DNA of 64,000 bases from Dermanyssus gallinae (Eukaryota; Arthropoda; Arachnida; Mesostigmata; Dermanyssidae). The notes beneath the pieces were generated by a model. The model had not been told where the DNA came from. It was given only the letters and a program-made list of their open reading frames with translations, and ran no database searches. Location of the stretch: positions 1 through 64,000 of the forward strand of contig QVRM01002801.1 of the NCBI GenBank assembly GCA_003439945.1. The letters run 5' to 3'. Shown piece by piece: positions 21,394-31,186 of this stretch (position 1 is its first letter; each line of letters begins with the position of its first letter). A program made the translations under genes and the position numbers.

Positions 21394-21425
21394 GTACTGG
21401 CCAGAGGAAGTGAAACTTCGTCACA
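21394..21425 (-). mobile_element. Gypsy right LTR tip
   Basis: The outermost 32 bases of the LTR in the expected minus orientation (GGCCAGAGGAAGTG... CGTCACA), directly followed by the ATAT duplication. They prove the element's right boundary. Confidence 0.8.
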
Positions 21426-21429
21426 ATAT

Positions 21430-22697
21430 TTTAGATTATCCTGTACAAGCAGGCCCAAGTATTTGTACGTGGATACTCGTTCTAAGGCGGGACACGAACA
21501 ATGTATTTCAGTGCAGTCTCTGACGTGGACTATGAGTGAGTTGTTTGAAAATGTGTCGACATTAGTTTTCTTTTTATATGGCTTTTTACAAAAAGCCATA
21601 TATTTAGTTTTACTTAGATTTAGTTCAAGCCCGTTTCGTGACATCCAATTATAAGCATTTGTAATACATTTCGATGCGGCCTTGCATAGGAAAGCAGTAA
21701 ACTTTCCTCGTAGGAGCAAAACTGTGTCATCAGCGAAAGAAAGCTTTACTGATTGGGTTGAGTCTATTAATAAATAATTCGTGTATAAAATAAATAACAG
21801 AGGACCCAACACACTTCTCTGGGGAGCACCCCCCGAGACAGTGGCTGCATTACCCTTACTCTCAAAATACTGCTTTCGTTCGGTTAAGTAAGCTTTCATA
21901 AGCTGTAATTCATTGCCTATAATACCAATGTGGTTAATTTTGTTTAGTAATCTTTGACGATTACAGTGTCGAACGCTTAACTTAAATCACAGAATATTGC
22001 TATACAAAAATTGCCACTTTATAGTGTGTCTGTAATATAATTGATCATTGCATCAGCTGCCGATTTGCAATTCCGTCCTCTTCTAAATCCGTATTGATTG
22101 TTGCTTAGCAAATTGTTTTTTTTTCAAAAATGAACTTAGATGTTTAGATAATACCTTTTCTACTATTGTATTAATAGACGATAAGAGTGAGATTGGTCTA
22201 AAATTGCTAATATTGGAATACCACTCATTCGATAAGAATGAGATTGGTCGAAAATTGCTAATATTGTACCTGTTTTATGAATTGGGTGTAAGAGAGATTG
22301 CTTGAGATTGTCAGGATATTGTGATGTGTTAATAATCTTTGTTATCAGTTAGTGGAAACTGTCAGTAAATATATGGCAATTTTGTTTAAACATTTTGAAG
22401 GGGATCCAGTCCAGCAGCCATTCGGCCATTTATATCTTGAATTAATTTAGATATTTCGCGCCTTTCTCGTACATGAAAACCCCCTTGGCCACTCTCATAG
22501 CTACTTCGAATCTCTGCAGCCACTGCTGCCCTGACAGCGATCCGTTGCCCGAGAATTCTTCTAACGAAGTCGCCACATCGGCCACTGAGTTGACCTTCGC
22601 CGCCTGTCCGGCTGTAGACGAAACTTCTCCTCTCGCGGAAGATGCTACCGTCGCTTGTTGTCTCTAGCTGAGCAATTCCACCGCTCCTTCCAACCAC
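21430..22697 (-). pseudogene. LINE-delta ORF2 reverse transcriptase (proximal to Gypsy insertion)
   Basis: Minus strand. The upstream block (KLIQDINGRMAAGLDPLQ) is an RT motif-0/1 region, followed by degraded fingers (FCIAIFCDLS.AFDTV in broken frame) and an open segment 21,390-21,899 with GPLLFILY, FADDT (FADD at 21726-21737) and YKYLGLLVQDNL. FADD is the catalytic box of CR1/L2/Jockey-type RTs. Several stops make it a pseudogene. It joins 15,301-15,829 across the Gypsy insertion. Confidence 0.75.
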
Positions 22698-23039
22698 TTG
22701 GCCATCATAGCTGCCATTTAATCATTGATCACGTTTTGTTTCACTTCCTCACTGTTGTTCGCCATCTCGTTGTCGGGCTCTCCGTTCACCGTTCAATCCA
22801 GAGAACATCGGCGTATCTCTCCACGCCAACAGTTGCCGCTGCAACTTCGGAACCACCCGCACACAAGGAATCGACGCACGTACAATGAATCGGGAAGTGA
22901 AATGTTCCGATCCGATCAGTCCGACAACTAACGCCTTTCACTATACTCAGACTCTTTCAGAGGTTAGGCCACCGCTGGGTACGCTTTAAACACCACGCGT
23001 TCGCTATGAGCGAAATAAAATCTAAGGGCCACTTCTGAG
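22698..23039. other. Unassigned, between LINE-delta and LTR-II
   Basis: Minus-strand frames have weak similarity in composition to LINE ORF2 linker but contain stops. Nothing else is recognisable. Confidence 0.35.
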
Positions 23040-23394
23040 TGTAAGAATAGCCGACAACTATATCTGGGCGTAGCATTAAAGTTCAAGGATGACTCCACTC
23101 CGCTCGTAGTTACTAACCAAAATGGGATTTTTTCACACACACGGAATAATCGACCACACGGTCACGTATTCCTCCAGCGGCGTCTGTCGCTCGTCAAAAC
23201 GCACTGCGCATGCCCTATGACTTGTCGCTTTGATAACTTGAGATCATCTCCCCTCTCCTCCTATTCGTTCATATAGCAGCCGCTGCTGCTTGGTACTGCC
23301 AGTGATCACGAGAGGGCGTTCATCAAGTCAAACTTGTAGCGCAACACACTCAATGCTCTCCCCACACACATGTGCCCTCATTGTACTTCTTACA
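23040..23394. mobile_element. LTR-II, complete copy (355 bp)
   Basis: Begins TGTAAGAA and ends TTCTTACA, giving an 8-bp inverted terminal repeat of the TG...CA type. Followed by GACC. The copies at 31,187, 46,150 and 59,387 are preceded by GACC, suggesting a 4-bp GACC duplication at the original insertion. No coding sequence. Family unknown; a solo LTR is likely. Confidence 0.55.
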
Positions 23395-23459
23395 GACCTT
23401 ATATTGGTAAAACGCTGTATATAAGCTCATGCGTGCAACGCAACAACAATTAACCCAGC

Positions 23460-23738
23460 GCGGCTGTTAATAAAAATTAATATTATCCCTTGTTTGCATA
23501 AGGGCCAGGAACAAAAGTTCTTAAAACCTGGTGATTCTCCAATCTCTGAGCTGGGTGGGTCAATTAATGGTATGACGTCAGTGAAACTCAGATACCCCAT
23601 TCTAAAGGCGCCCAGTAAGTTTTTACGGACACAAGTCCATCCGAAAACCTGGCTCATACATACGAAAGTCAAATTCGCATATGCATACATGGTAAACGTG
23701 TGACCACCCCAGATCATTTGCATTGCACCAAGTTGCAA
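23460..23738 (-). other. Exon-like conserved minus-strand frame, unit 0
   Basis: About 90 open codons with a hydrophobic, aromatic middle (TMYAYANLTFVCMSQVF) and a Cys-containing end (GFKNFCSWPLC). The same frame is kept at 36,166-36,411, with few differences, and partly at 50,640-50,738. It lies in frame with, but separated by one stop from, the putative exon at 23,814-23,922. I recognise no family. It could be a second exon of a small gene or antisense noise preserved by recent duplication. Confidence 0.35.
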
Positions 23739-24150
23739 TTATAAGGCAAAACTTTCTGGCAAGTTCAGTTTAAAAAAACAGGATTTGAAATACGAGTTGC
23801 TGGGTTTTCTTACCGACTATATCTGCCGGGTCCACTATTTCATGTATGTTTATTTCAGCCTTACAACGCACCACAATAATCAGTAGCAGAAAACAAGTAG
23901 ATACGACTAGAGACGTAATCATTGTCTAAGAGAGTACACGCCACTTTGTTATTTGACTCAAGGTGGATGATAGGCACTAACAATTTGCCGAATATTGACT
24001 GGATAACCACCTGTCCGAACAACCGGTCTCCATAGAGGCGCTATTCGTAGACATTCAATAATTTATTATCGAGCTGCTGCTCACCACTGATCCAAATTTA
24101 ATGAATGTTGTTAGTTTCAGTATGGTTCCAGTGAAACCTGATCATAATTC
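23734..24150 (-). repeat. Segment E, unit 0
   Basis: Same sequence as 4,513-4,955 and 36,404-36,798. It contains the exon described at 23,814-23,922. The left edge joins the exon-like segment; the right edge fades into (TAA)n. Confidence 0.7.
23814..23922 (-). CDS. Putative first exon: signal peptide, then GTAAGA donor
   Basis: ATG at 23922 in an A-rich context, then 36 codons and one base: MITSLVVSTCF, a hydrophobic run, basic RCKA, then acidic EINIHEIVDPADIV. Residues 1-22 look like a cleavable signal peptide (cleavage after CKA). The exon stops at a consensus donor G|GTAAGA. A T-rich tract and CAG acceptor about 58 bases on could splice in five more codons (ESFAL) before TAA. Read without splicing, it gives about 52 codons. 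An identical exon is at 36,488-36,596. The product could be a small secreted peptide; function unknown. Confidence 0.4.
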
Positions 24151-24187
24151 CGTATTATTCCAGTGAAACCTGACCAAGTATTGATTA

Positions 24188-24200
24188 AATAATAATAATA

Positions 24201-24278
<78 letters not shown>
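24188..24278 (+). repeat. (TAA)n tract, Tc1 target
   Basis: About 30 TAA units. The Tc1 element inserted at a TA within or at the end of this tract. Confidence 0.9.
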
Positions 24279-24280
<2 letters not shown>

Positions 24281-24351
24281 GTGCGTTGCAAAAAATAGCA
24301 ACTCATGTTTTTTTTGTGATAATTTCGGCTTGATTTATTTGAACGTTTTGA

Positions 24352-24424
24352 AATTTAAAGGGCATGATGAACATGACGAAACACGAGTATGTTGTTTCGT
24401 CATGTTCATCATGCCCTTTAAATT
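24352..24424. repeat. 30-bp hairpin inside the Tc1 left terminal repeat
   Basis: Arms GGGCATGATGAACATGACG and complement with an 11-nt loop. Only one arm exists in the right terminal repeat (27,080-27,120). The copy at about 50,800-50,873 has the same hairpin with one mismatch. Confidence 0.8.
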
Positions 24425-24737
24425 GTTGTAATTTCGCCTTGTCTCACAATCGGTTCATACAAAAAAATAAAGTGTGAAAAAACAGTGTTGCAAAATATTA
24501 GCAACAATAACATGCTAACAACACAGCTCTTGTTTGTAAAGTATAGTCGATGCTACAGCTGATATTCGATCCCAGGGATCAAATGTCAGGAATATTGTCT
24601 AGCTAAATCAATCATTCTATAGCTGCAAAATATTCTACAGCTCAGCCGTTGTGCCGAACTAACAGCGAAGCGTATGTTTAAACCATGGGTCGTACAAAGG
24701 ATCTCTCGGATAACGAAAAGACAAGAATTGAGGCATA

Positions 24738-26058
24738 CATAGTGTGTTCAAAACGTATCGCGACTTTTGTGTTTTTTCAAAAATTATTCATTTATTCATG
24801 AATATCTATTTTGTCCCCTTCAAAGTAATCCCCATGAGATATTATACACTTGTGCCAACGGTTTTTCCAATCTTCGAAGCACTTCAAAAAACCATTTTTT
24901 TTTATCTTGTTCAGCTCCTCCTTCGATGCCGTCTTTATCTCGTTAAGCGTAGCGTAACGTCGTCCTTTCATGGGCCTCTTCAGTTTAGGGAACAATAAAA
25001 AGTTACAGGGGGCCAGATCTGGGGAATACGGTGGCTGCGGCATCATTAGTGTGTTGTTTTTGGCCAAAAACTCGCGCACAGGCAACGATGTGTAAGCAGG
25101 GGCGTTATCGTGGTGCAAAAGCCAATTTTTGTTCTTCCACAAATCCGGGCGTTTCTGGCGGATTGCTTCGCGCAAATTGCGCATAACTTGCAGGTAATAT
25201 TCCTTATTGACCGTTCTACCCTGTGGCAAGAACTCATGATGCACCACGCCCCTGCAATCGAAGAAAACTGTCAGCAAAACTTTCACATTCGACCGAACTT
25301 GGCGCGCTTTTTTCGGTCTTGGTTCGTGCGGCAGCTTCCATTGAGATGATTGAGCTTTGGTTTCCACGTCATAACCATAAACCCACGATTCGTCACCAAT
25401 TATGACCCTCTGGAGCAAATTTGGGTCGTCGCGGACAGAGTCCAACATCTCATTAGCAATGTTCATGCGATGCTGTTTTTGGTCGCAATTGAGCAATTTT
25501 GGTACGAATTTCGCGGCGACCCGTCTGATGCCCAAATCATTGATAAAAATCGAATGGCACGAGCCAATCGATATGTTTAGGTCCTCAGCAACTTCTCTAA
25601 CGGTGATTCGACGATTGGCCAATACCATTTTCTCCACTTCATTAATTTTTTCGTCTGTTGTTGAAGTGCTCGGGCGTCCGGCACGCTCTTCGTCGTTCAC
25701 ATCTTCTCGGCCTTCTGAGAACATTTTGTACCACCGATAAACGTTGCTTCGGTCCAAGGTAGCTTCTCCGTATACCACAGTCAACATTCGGAATGCATCC
25801 GCGCACTTAATTTCGTTTTTCACACAAAATTTGATACAGGTTCTTTGATCCATTTTTTTGAATAGGTAAAAATCGAAGACGATCCAAAACACGTGCAAGC
25901 AAAGCAGCTGTCAACAATTAAGTGAACATTCAAAATGGCCGAGCTTGTCGGCATAAGTGAGAGACATGAGTACCAACATAACGCCACAAAAAATCGAAAT
26001 TCGAATATACGTAACCCGCGAAAATTCAAAAGTCGCGATAACGATTGAACACACCTCG
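24738..26058 (-). mobile_element. mariner transposon (1,321 bp)
   Basis: Inserted into the Tc1 transposase gene at TA, duplicated at 24736-24737 and 26059-26060. Imperfect ~30-bp terminal inverted repeats share GTGTGTTCAA and TATCGCGACTTTT (right end ATCGCGACTTTTG). Size and TA target are typical of mariner. Confidence 0.95.
24792..25853 (-). CDS. mariner transposase, full length, catalytic Asp lost
   Basis: 353 codons from MDQRTCIKFC; an upstream in-frame start at 25898 is less likely because family members start at this Met. N-terminal helix-turn-helix region (ITVREVAEDLNIS), then the DDE/D core: GDESWVYGY and HHDNAPAY are intact. The third Asp, expected 34 residues on in APCDF, is Asn here (AAC, 25002-25004). 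The mariner D,D34D site is therefore incomplete and the enzyme should not cut DNA, although it may still bind the ends. Otherwise there is no stop or frameshift, so the insertion is recent. Confidence 0.9.
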   Translation of the reverse strand: MDQRTCIKFCVKNEIKCADAFRMLTVVYGEATLDRSNVYRWYKMFSEGREDVNDEERAGRPSTSTTDEKINEVEKMVLANRRITVREVAEDLNISIGSCHSIFINDLGIRRVAAKFVPKLLNCDQKQHRMNIANEMLDSVRDDPNLLQRVIIGDESWVYGYDVETKAQSSQWKLPHEPRPKKARQVRSNVKVLLTVFFDCRGVVHHEFLPQGRTVNKEYYLQVMRNLREAIRQKRPDLWKNKNWLLHHDNAPAYTSLPVREFLAKNNTLMMPQPPYSPDLAPCNFLLFPKLKRPMKGRRYATLNEIKTASKEELNKIKKNGFLKCFEDWKNRWHKCIISHGDYFEGDKIDIHE

Positions 26059-27307
26059 TATGCTGAGCTCGGTCATACAGTAACTGCTATAGCAACCAGA
26101 TTAGGACGGCATAAGAGCACCATCAGCAGGTTCTTACGCATACAGTTGGCTACTCATGACCAAATGTCTTCTTCCAGGATCAGGACTACTTTGGGAGTGC
26201 CAGTGCACCGATCCACAGTGTTCCGAGTATTAAGTTCTGACAAAAACGTGCGATACGCGAAAAGGAAGCTTATGCCGCGACTGCAACCGAAGGACATTGT
26301 CGCACGGCATGAATTTTCGCGTAGATACCAAACTTGGAATAACGAGTGGAAAAACATCATCTTCTCGGATGAACAGAAATTTAATCTCGGTGGCCCTGAC
26401 GGCTGTCAGTACTATTGGCACGACTTACGGAAGGAACCTAAATGGTTCTCGAAACGTGTGGCCGGTGGTGGTTCTGTGAAATATTGGGGCGCGTTTGGAT
26501 ATAATGGGAAGTCTGATCTAGTCGCGATTGTGGGCCTAAACAATTCCGACAAGTGCCAGCGTATCGTTAGCTCCCAGTTAGAAGTCCATTTCAGAAGATT
26601 TGGGGGACCTGACGCAGTTTTTCAACAAGACAACGCCCCGTTTCATACCTCGGCTAGCACTATAGCCCTTTTTCAAGAACAAGGAGTGCCACTTTATGAC
26701 TGGCCGGCATTGAGTCCAGACCTGAATCCCATCGAAAATCTTTGGGGACATTTGGTGAAGCAGATTTACGCAAATGGTCGAGAATATGATAATTTGTCGG
26801 ACCTCAAAGAAGCTGTCCAGCAAGCATGAACTAATATTCCATTTTCGCACTTACAACAGCTCATTAACTCCATGAAAGACCGAGTTTATGATTTGATATA
26901 GAAGAAAGGACGAAAAACCCGTTTCTAAAATAGAACATGTAGTATCAAATAAGTCATACAGCCCTGCTAAGAATCGAATACGCCGTAAGGCGTTATTGTT
27001 GCTAATATTTTGCAACACTGTTTTTTCACACGTTTTTATTTTTTGTATGAAGCGATTGTGTGATTGCAACGAAATTAACACCATATTCGTGTTTCGTCAT
27101 GTACATCATGCCCTTAAAATGTCAAGCCATTCAAACAAATCAAGCCAAAAAACAAAATTCAAACAAAATTATCACAAAAAAACATGAAATGCTATTTTTT
27201 TGCAACGCACTTTAATAATAATAAGTCAGCTGAATGTAAACAGAGGACGTGTTTTGGCAAGCTTCTGGAAAATAGCCTAGATTTTACCATTACAAGGAGC
27301 GTCCAAC

Positions 27308-27513
27308 ATGACTCGTGCATCGAGAAAGAGGACACAAGACCAAGAAAATGGTGAAGGTGAAACTCAGCAGCGACAATAACGACAAAAGCGAGAAGCGCTT
27401 ACCTGTCCCAACTGTGATGACCGAATCCGCAAATGGTGTCAAACGGCAGTGAAGTGCACCACCTGTGCATTGTGGATCCACCTTAAGTGTAGTGGACTCA
27501 CTTCTAGTGATAT
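27308..27513 (+). pseudogene. LINE-alpha ORF1 PHD finger, first half, unit A
   Basis: ATG 27308. A CAA codon has become TAA in the Q/R-rich leader (CGACAATAACGAC). The finger is better kept than in copies 1-2: CPNCDD, CTTC, WIHLKCSGLTSSD. LTR-I interrupts it after the Asp codon. The second Cys pair (CYKC) lies beyond the LTR at about 28,290, so the original domain was C4-H-C3. Confidence 0.7.
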
Positions 27514-28249
27514 TATAACGCTGTTGTTGTTACGCTCAGTCACTGGGGATGGTAGCTCAGCCCGGCGGCGGCTAGAGTACGAGAGACTCAGGGCATGAGT
27601 GAGAACACACAGCGTAAGGTAGCCGCGCTGTGTGTTTTCACTCATTGCCCTGAGTCTCGTAAGGTAGCCGGACGGAGAATGTTGGGTTAGCATCCTTCTC
27701 CCGGGCTATTTATTGGCTCCAGTGATGCCGAGCGTTCGTATAGTAATAATGTTAAAAGGTTGACTCGAATCTTTGACGTTGTTAATCGGTCGGATTACAC
27801 ACTTCTCTCGGCGGTGCACGTTGTTCTTGGTGGTGATGATGATGATGCCGATACTCTGGATGTGCCACGGTCCGTGGACGATGGCGCACGTACCATGTGG
27901 TCGCATGCGCACAGCTGGCTGGTTGTGAATCAAGTTGTCTACGCTGGTCTCGATGCTGTGGCTGTTGCCGATTCCTGGGGAGGCGAAATGCACGTTCGAC
28001 AATGTGCTCGGACGGTTGTGGTGTCGCCTCTCCGTGCTGCTGATGATGATGGTGTAGGTGGTGGTGCCGTGCTTGGTGACGAATCTCCAGCTTCCTACTT
28101 GGCTTCCTGGCGTCATCGGCTGTCGGTGCTGTAGGTCGTTGACGTTTGAGTTGGCTTAGGTGGTTGGTCGGCCTGCTAACGTTATAATTGGGTGTTGGCG
28201 TCTCAGTGACTGGAAATTCAGTGACTACGCTGTGGTAGGCCTCGTTACA
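27514..28249 (-). mobile_element. LTR-I solo LTR (736 bp), unit A
   Basis: TATAACG (mutated TGTAACG) to CGTTACA with ATAT at 27510-27513 and 28250-28253. It has an internal hairpin of ~32-bp arms (about 27,583-27,658; GAGTGAGAACACACAGCG and complement). Minus-strand AATAAATAG at about 27,709. The plus-strand 124-codon frame has no recognisable domain. Confidence 0.75.
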
Positions 28250-28917
28250 ATATTAAGCCACCAAATAAGAGTAGGCTGAACTCTGTGAAGTGTTACAAGT
28301 GCGAACCGCCAACACAGTCAGACTCTCCAATAGAATCCAGCGCTGGTGAACCAACTAATGGTGTGGAGAAGGCAAATTCAAACGGAGCCAATGGCGCGCT
28401 GAGTTATCGAATGCTAGAAGAGCTGCAGGCTATGCATAAATTTATTAAACAACTGGAGGCCGCAAACAAAAATACCAGTAGGATAAACGGTCTAGAGAAG
28501 AAACTGCGAGAACGCTCTCGTCCCGGTCGATCTTGCGACCGCGAAAATAGGGTTCGGGATCGATCTCGAAGCTGCTCTAAAGCTGCTCTAGCAAATCGCG
28601 CAGAGATAAAGTTACCGTCAATGATAGAAAGAAGAAACCCAAGCCACGCACCCTTTTTGTTAGTAAAACTGAAATTACTCCAACTCAAATACACAACCCG
28701 CAATACCAATCAGCGGACTCTGTCCCTCGGTGAGCGCAGAAATGGTTTTTAATTTTTTAAAGGCAGATGCCAATATCAACCCACTCACTGTTAAAATGCT
28801 GAAAAATAAGAGTGGTAGAGCGGGTCGGACCTTCTACGTCCAAGTTATCGACATAGATTATGACAATATCTATTCGTTAGAGAGATATGGGCGGATGGAA
28901 CTCGTGTAACAGAGTAC
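28250..28917 (+). pseudogene. LINE-alpha ORF1 second half, unit A
   Basis: Resumes the PHD finger (KPPNKSRLNSVKCYKCE), then a coiled-coil-like stretch (MLEELQAMHKFIKQLEAANK), an Arg/Ser-rich basic segment and KKKPKPRTLFVSK in another frame. About 50 bp around 28,690 are lost compared with copy 3, shifting the frame before the C-terminal domain (FYVQVIDIDYDNIYSLERYGRMEL). It is broken. Confidence 0.7.
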
Positions 28918-29015
28918 ATCGGTAAGCCTAATCCAAACATTGTTCAGGATTTGTACCCAGCCTCCGCATGACTCGCCAGCAACCATTTCAAGAATGTCGA
29001 ACTATCCAACCGTAC

Positions 29016-31078
29016 TATTTCCCGCTCCCCCGCAAAGGAAGAAGCTCTCGACTCTCTATACAATTACCTGCTTGACAAGCAAATTGATGTCTGCATGGTA
29101 ACAGAGACGTGGCTTTCTGAAACAGCCGCCAACAATGCTGAGTTAAGTCGAGGAGGTACGTACAAAGTATTTCGGGAAGGAATCGGGGATCCAGAGGGGG
29201 CGGTGTACTTATTCTCATTCGCCGCGGTTTACCCTGTACCGAAGTGGACCTATCCAATTACACATCGGAGATTGTTGTGGCCGATTTCCACATGTGCAAC
29301 ACTAAAATCCGGCTTATTGCTGCATATAACACTCCAACAGGTGAATCAACCACTCGAGTTGAAAGGATGTCAACTCTAACCGAAGAATTGACAAAGTTGG
29401 TGAACGTAGACTGCACTGTCCTAATAGGCGGGGACATGAACTTACGCTCTATCAAATGGGATACATACGAAAGACCCGGCGGATCAGACGATACCGTCTC
29501 AATGGAGGACCTGATGCTAGACTTTTGCGTTGCAGAAGGATTCAGGCAGTTCATTGACAAACCAACGAGGCTCGGCTCTATAATGGACCTTGTTTTATGC
29601 AATGACGATGCAGTCAGTCAAGTTGCACTATCCCCGGGCTCAGTCGAATCCGATCATAAAATGGTGTCGTTTGTTATTCTGGACTTAACAAATTGGGATA
29701 TCTTCTTCCAGAGCTGCACGTCAGTAAATTATATGTATCTCAAATGTCTTGAGTATATGGACTTTTTAATAGAGTCATGTATGCCCAAAAAGAAGACTGT
29801 AAAAGGATCAATAAATGTTCATCTACGTAAACTTCACAGTGCTCTCGAAGCAGTTTCTGAGACATTAAAAATAGCCTGGATTCAAAAAGAAATAGCCAGA
29901 GCTTCCCTGCGCCAACGAGTACTGAGCAAAAGTGCAATCATTCACAGCAAAGACCCGTCGAGGGTGTCAAGCTACGTGAGGTCGAGAATTATGATCAACG
30001 ACTCACTTTCGTCCATTAAACGTATGGATGGAACGTTTGCGACGGATGACATCGAGAAGGCAGAGATTCTACGAGATTTTTTTTGTCACACTTGTCCGAC
30101 TGACGAAGAGTTACAGCAGCGCATGCTACAGCCGGCTCCGCATATACCAGAAGTAACACCGTCCCCTCACATCATCAACGATGTGGATGTTTCCCCTACA
30201 AATTTTCGGAAACACTTGCGGAAGCTGGCAAACACAACGAGCACGGCCCCTGACGGAATTCCGGCGATCGTGTTTAAGAAACTAGGTTATTCCGTATGTG
30301 AACCTCTAAGCCGCAATAACGTCGATCATTGGAAGATAGTACAGTGCCGGGGCTGTTTAGCACCGCTATAATTCACCCTGTACATAAAAAAAAGGCAATA
30401 AGGCCGATGCTGCGAATAAGCGTCTCGCTAACGGTGATAGCCAGCACACGTACCGAAAGCGTCATTGCGAAAGCCATATATACAAACGCTAACGACCAAG
30501 GTCTTACATCGGAAGCCCAGTTTGCCTATCGCAAAGGTTTAAGCACGACGCTGTAGCTCCTGGAAACCCAAATTGATTGGGCAAAAATGTGCAACGACTC
30601 GGATTGCTTCGACGTTGTCTATTTCGATTTCAAGTCAGCGTTCGAAACAGTCACGCGCTCTAAACTACTGCAAACTCTACCCCACTTCGGAATTGGAGAA
30701 CGCGTTCTGAACTGGCTCACTGCGTTTCTCCGAGCCAGAACTTGCCGGGTGCGCGTTAATGGACAGTATTCTACGGTGGTCGAGTGCCATCCGACTGTCC
30801 ACAGGAAACGATCCTCGGACCATTGATGTATATTCTATACACCGATTCACTTAAATATATTATTCTACGAGGAGTTGAGGCTAAAGTATACGCTGATGAT
30901 GTGAAACTTTACAGTCGGTCCCGCACTGTAGAGGACAGATGCCGTCTTCAGACGACGTTAGACGCCGCTTTCAAGGACTGGGCCAACGCCCTTGATTTGA
31001 ACCTGTCCATGCATAAATGTCCTGCATTTCGCCCTGCATTTGGGTCCCACAATTGTAGGGAAATACTGAAAAATTAAA
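29016..31078 (+). pseudogene. LINE-alpha ORF2: endonuclease and RT, unit A
   Basis: Endonuclease motifs in order: VTETWLSE, IGGDMNLRS and ESDHKMVS. An 81-bp deletion follows VSFVIL. RT: NTTSTAPDGIPAIVFKKLGY, then frame breaks, VVYFDFKSAFETV (first Asp), a shifted GTILGPLMYILYTDS and YADDVKLYSRS (YADD at 30889-30900). A 29-bp loss at the start (about 29,027), several frameshifts and a TAG near 30,554 make it non-coding. RT boxes fit the CR1/Jockey supergroup. Confidence 0.8.
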
Positions 31079-31085
31079 TCAATAA

Positions 31086-31123
31086 ATAATAATAATAATA
31101 ATAATAATCATAATAATAATAAT
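31086..31123 (+). repeat. (TAA)n tract, unit A
   Basis: About 12 TAA units. The equivalent tract is about 170 bp in unit B (45,916-46,086) and about 23 bp in unit C (59,300-59,322), so it is a fast-changing microsatellite. Confidence 0.9.
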
Positions 31124-31186
31124 GTGATAGGCATAAAGCCGCAGCCGGCCGCGGTTCCGTCGATAGCGAAACTACCAGAACGGACC

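Larger units (their letters stand above)
15830..21425 (-). mobile_element. Ty3/Gypsy LTR retrotransposon, rearranged
   Basis: Inserted into LINE-delta with ATAT duplicated at 15826-15829 and 21426-21429; the empty site is seen in units A and B. Outer ends are TGTAACG and TCGTCACA. RT, RNase H and integrase run on the minus strand, but gag, the first half of protease and most of the right LTR run on the plus strand. Broken by frameshifts and stops in RT, and by inversion; it cannot move on its own. Confidence 0.85.
24685..26928 (+). pseudogene. Tc1 transposase, interrupted
   Basis: Starts MGRTKDLSDNEKTRIEAY at 24685, is cut by mariner (24738-26058), and resumes AELGHTVTAIATRLG (helix-turn-helix). 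Part of the N-terminal DNA-binding region after RFLRI also looks deleted. The catalytic core is a D,D34E triad: FSDEQKF, FQQDNAPFH and SPDLNPIENLW, all present. A Trp codon became TGA at 26827-26829, removing the last ~32 residues (TNIPFSHLQQLINSMKDR...). Another TAG follows at DLI. It is inactive. Confidence 0.85.
24279..27212 (+). mobile_element. Tc1-type transposon, split by mariner
   Basis: Ends AAGTGCGTTGCAAAAAA... with long (over 200 bp) imperfect terminal inverted repeats, flanked by TA at 24277-24278 and 27213-27214. Without mariner it is about 1.6 kb, the usual Tc1 size. The transposase frame is split by mariner at codon 18 and has a premature stop. Confidence 0.9.
14520..27214. repeat. 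Composite repeat unit 0 (right half)
   Basis: From the minisatellite flank (GAGCACGAGCGG) onward the order minisatellite, segment S, LINE-delta, LTR-II, exon-like segment, segment E, Tc1 matches the right halves of units A and B. It contains two private insertions: the Gypsy element inside LINE-delta and mariner inside Tc1. Without them it would be about 5.8 kb. Confidence 0.7.
27225..31078 (+). mobile_element. LINE-alpha, unit A
   Basis: CR1-like LINE: 5' UTR, ORF1 with PHD finger split by LTR-I, ORF2 with APE endonuclease and RT. The ORF2 end and 3' UTR are missing; the sequence passes directly into a short (TAA)n tract after the RT. Confidence 0.85.

Noticed and set aside
23415..23430. 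TATATAAG as a promoter TATA box
   Set aside because: AT-rich setting and no supported transcript start; the downstream putative exons are on the other strand.
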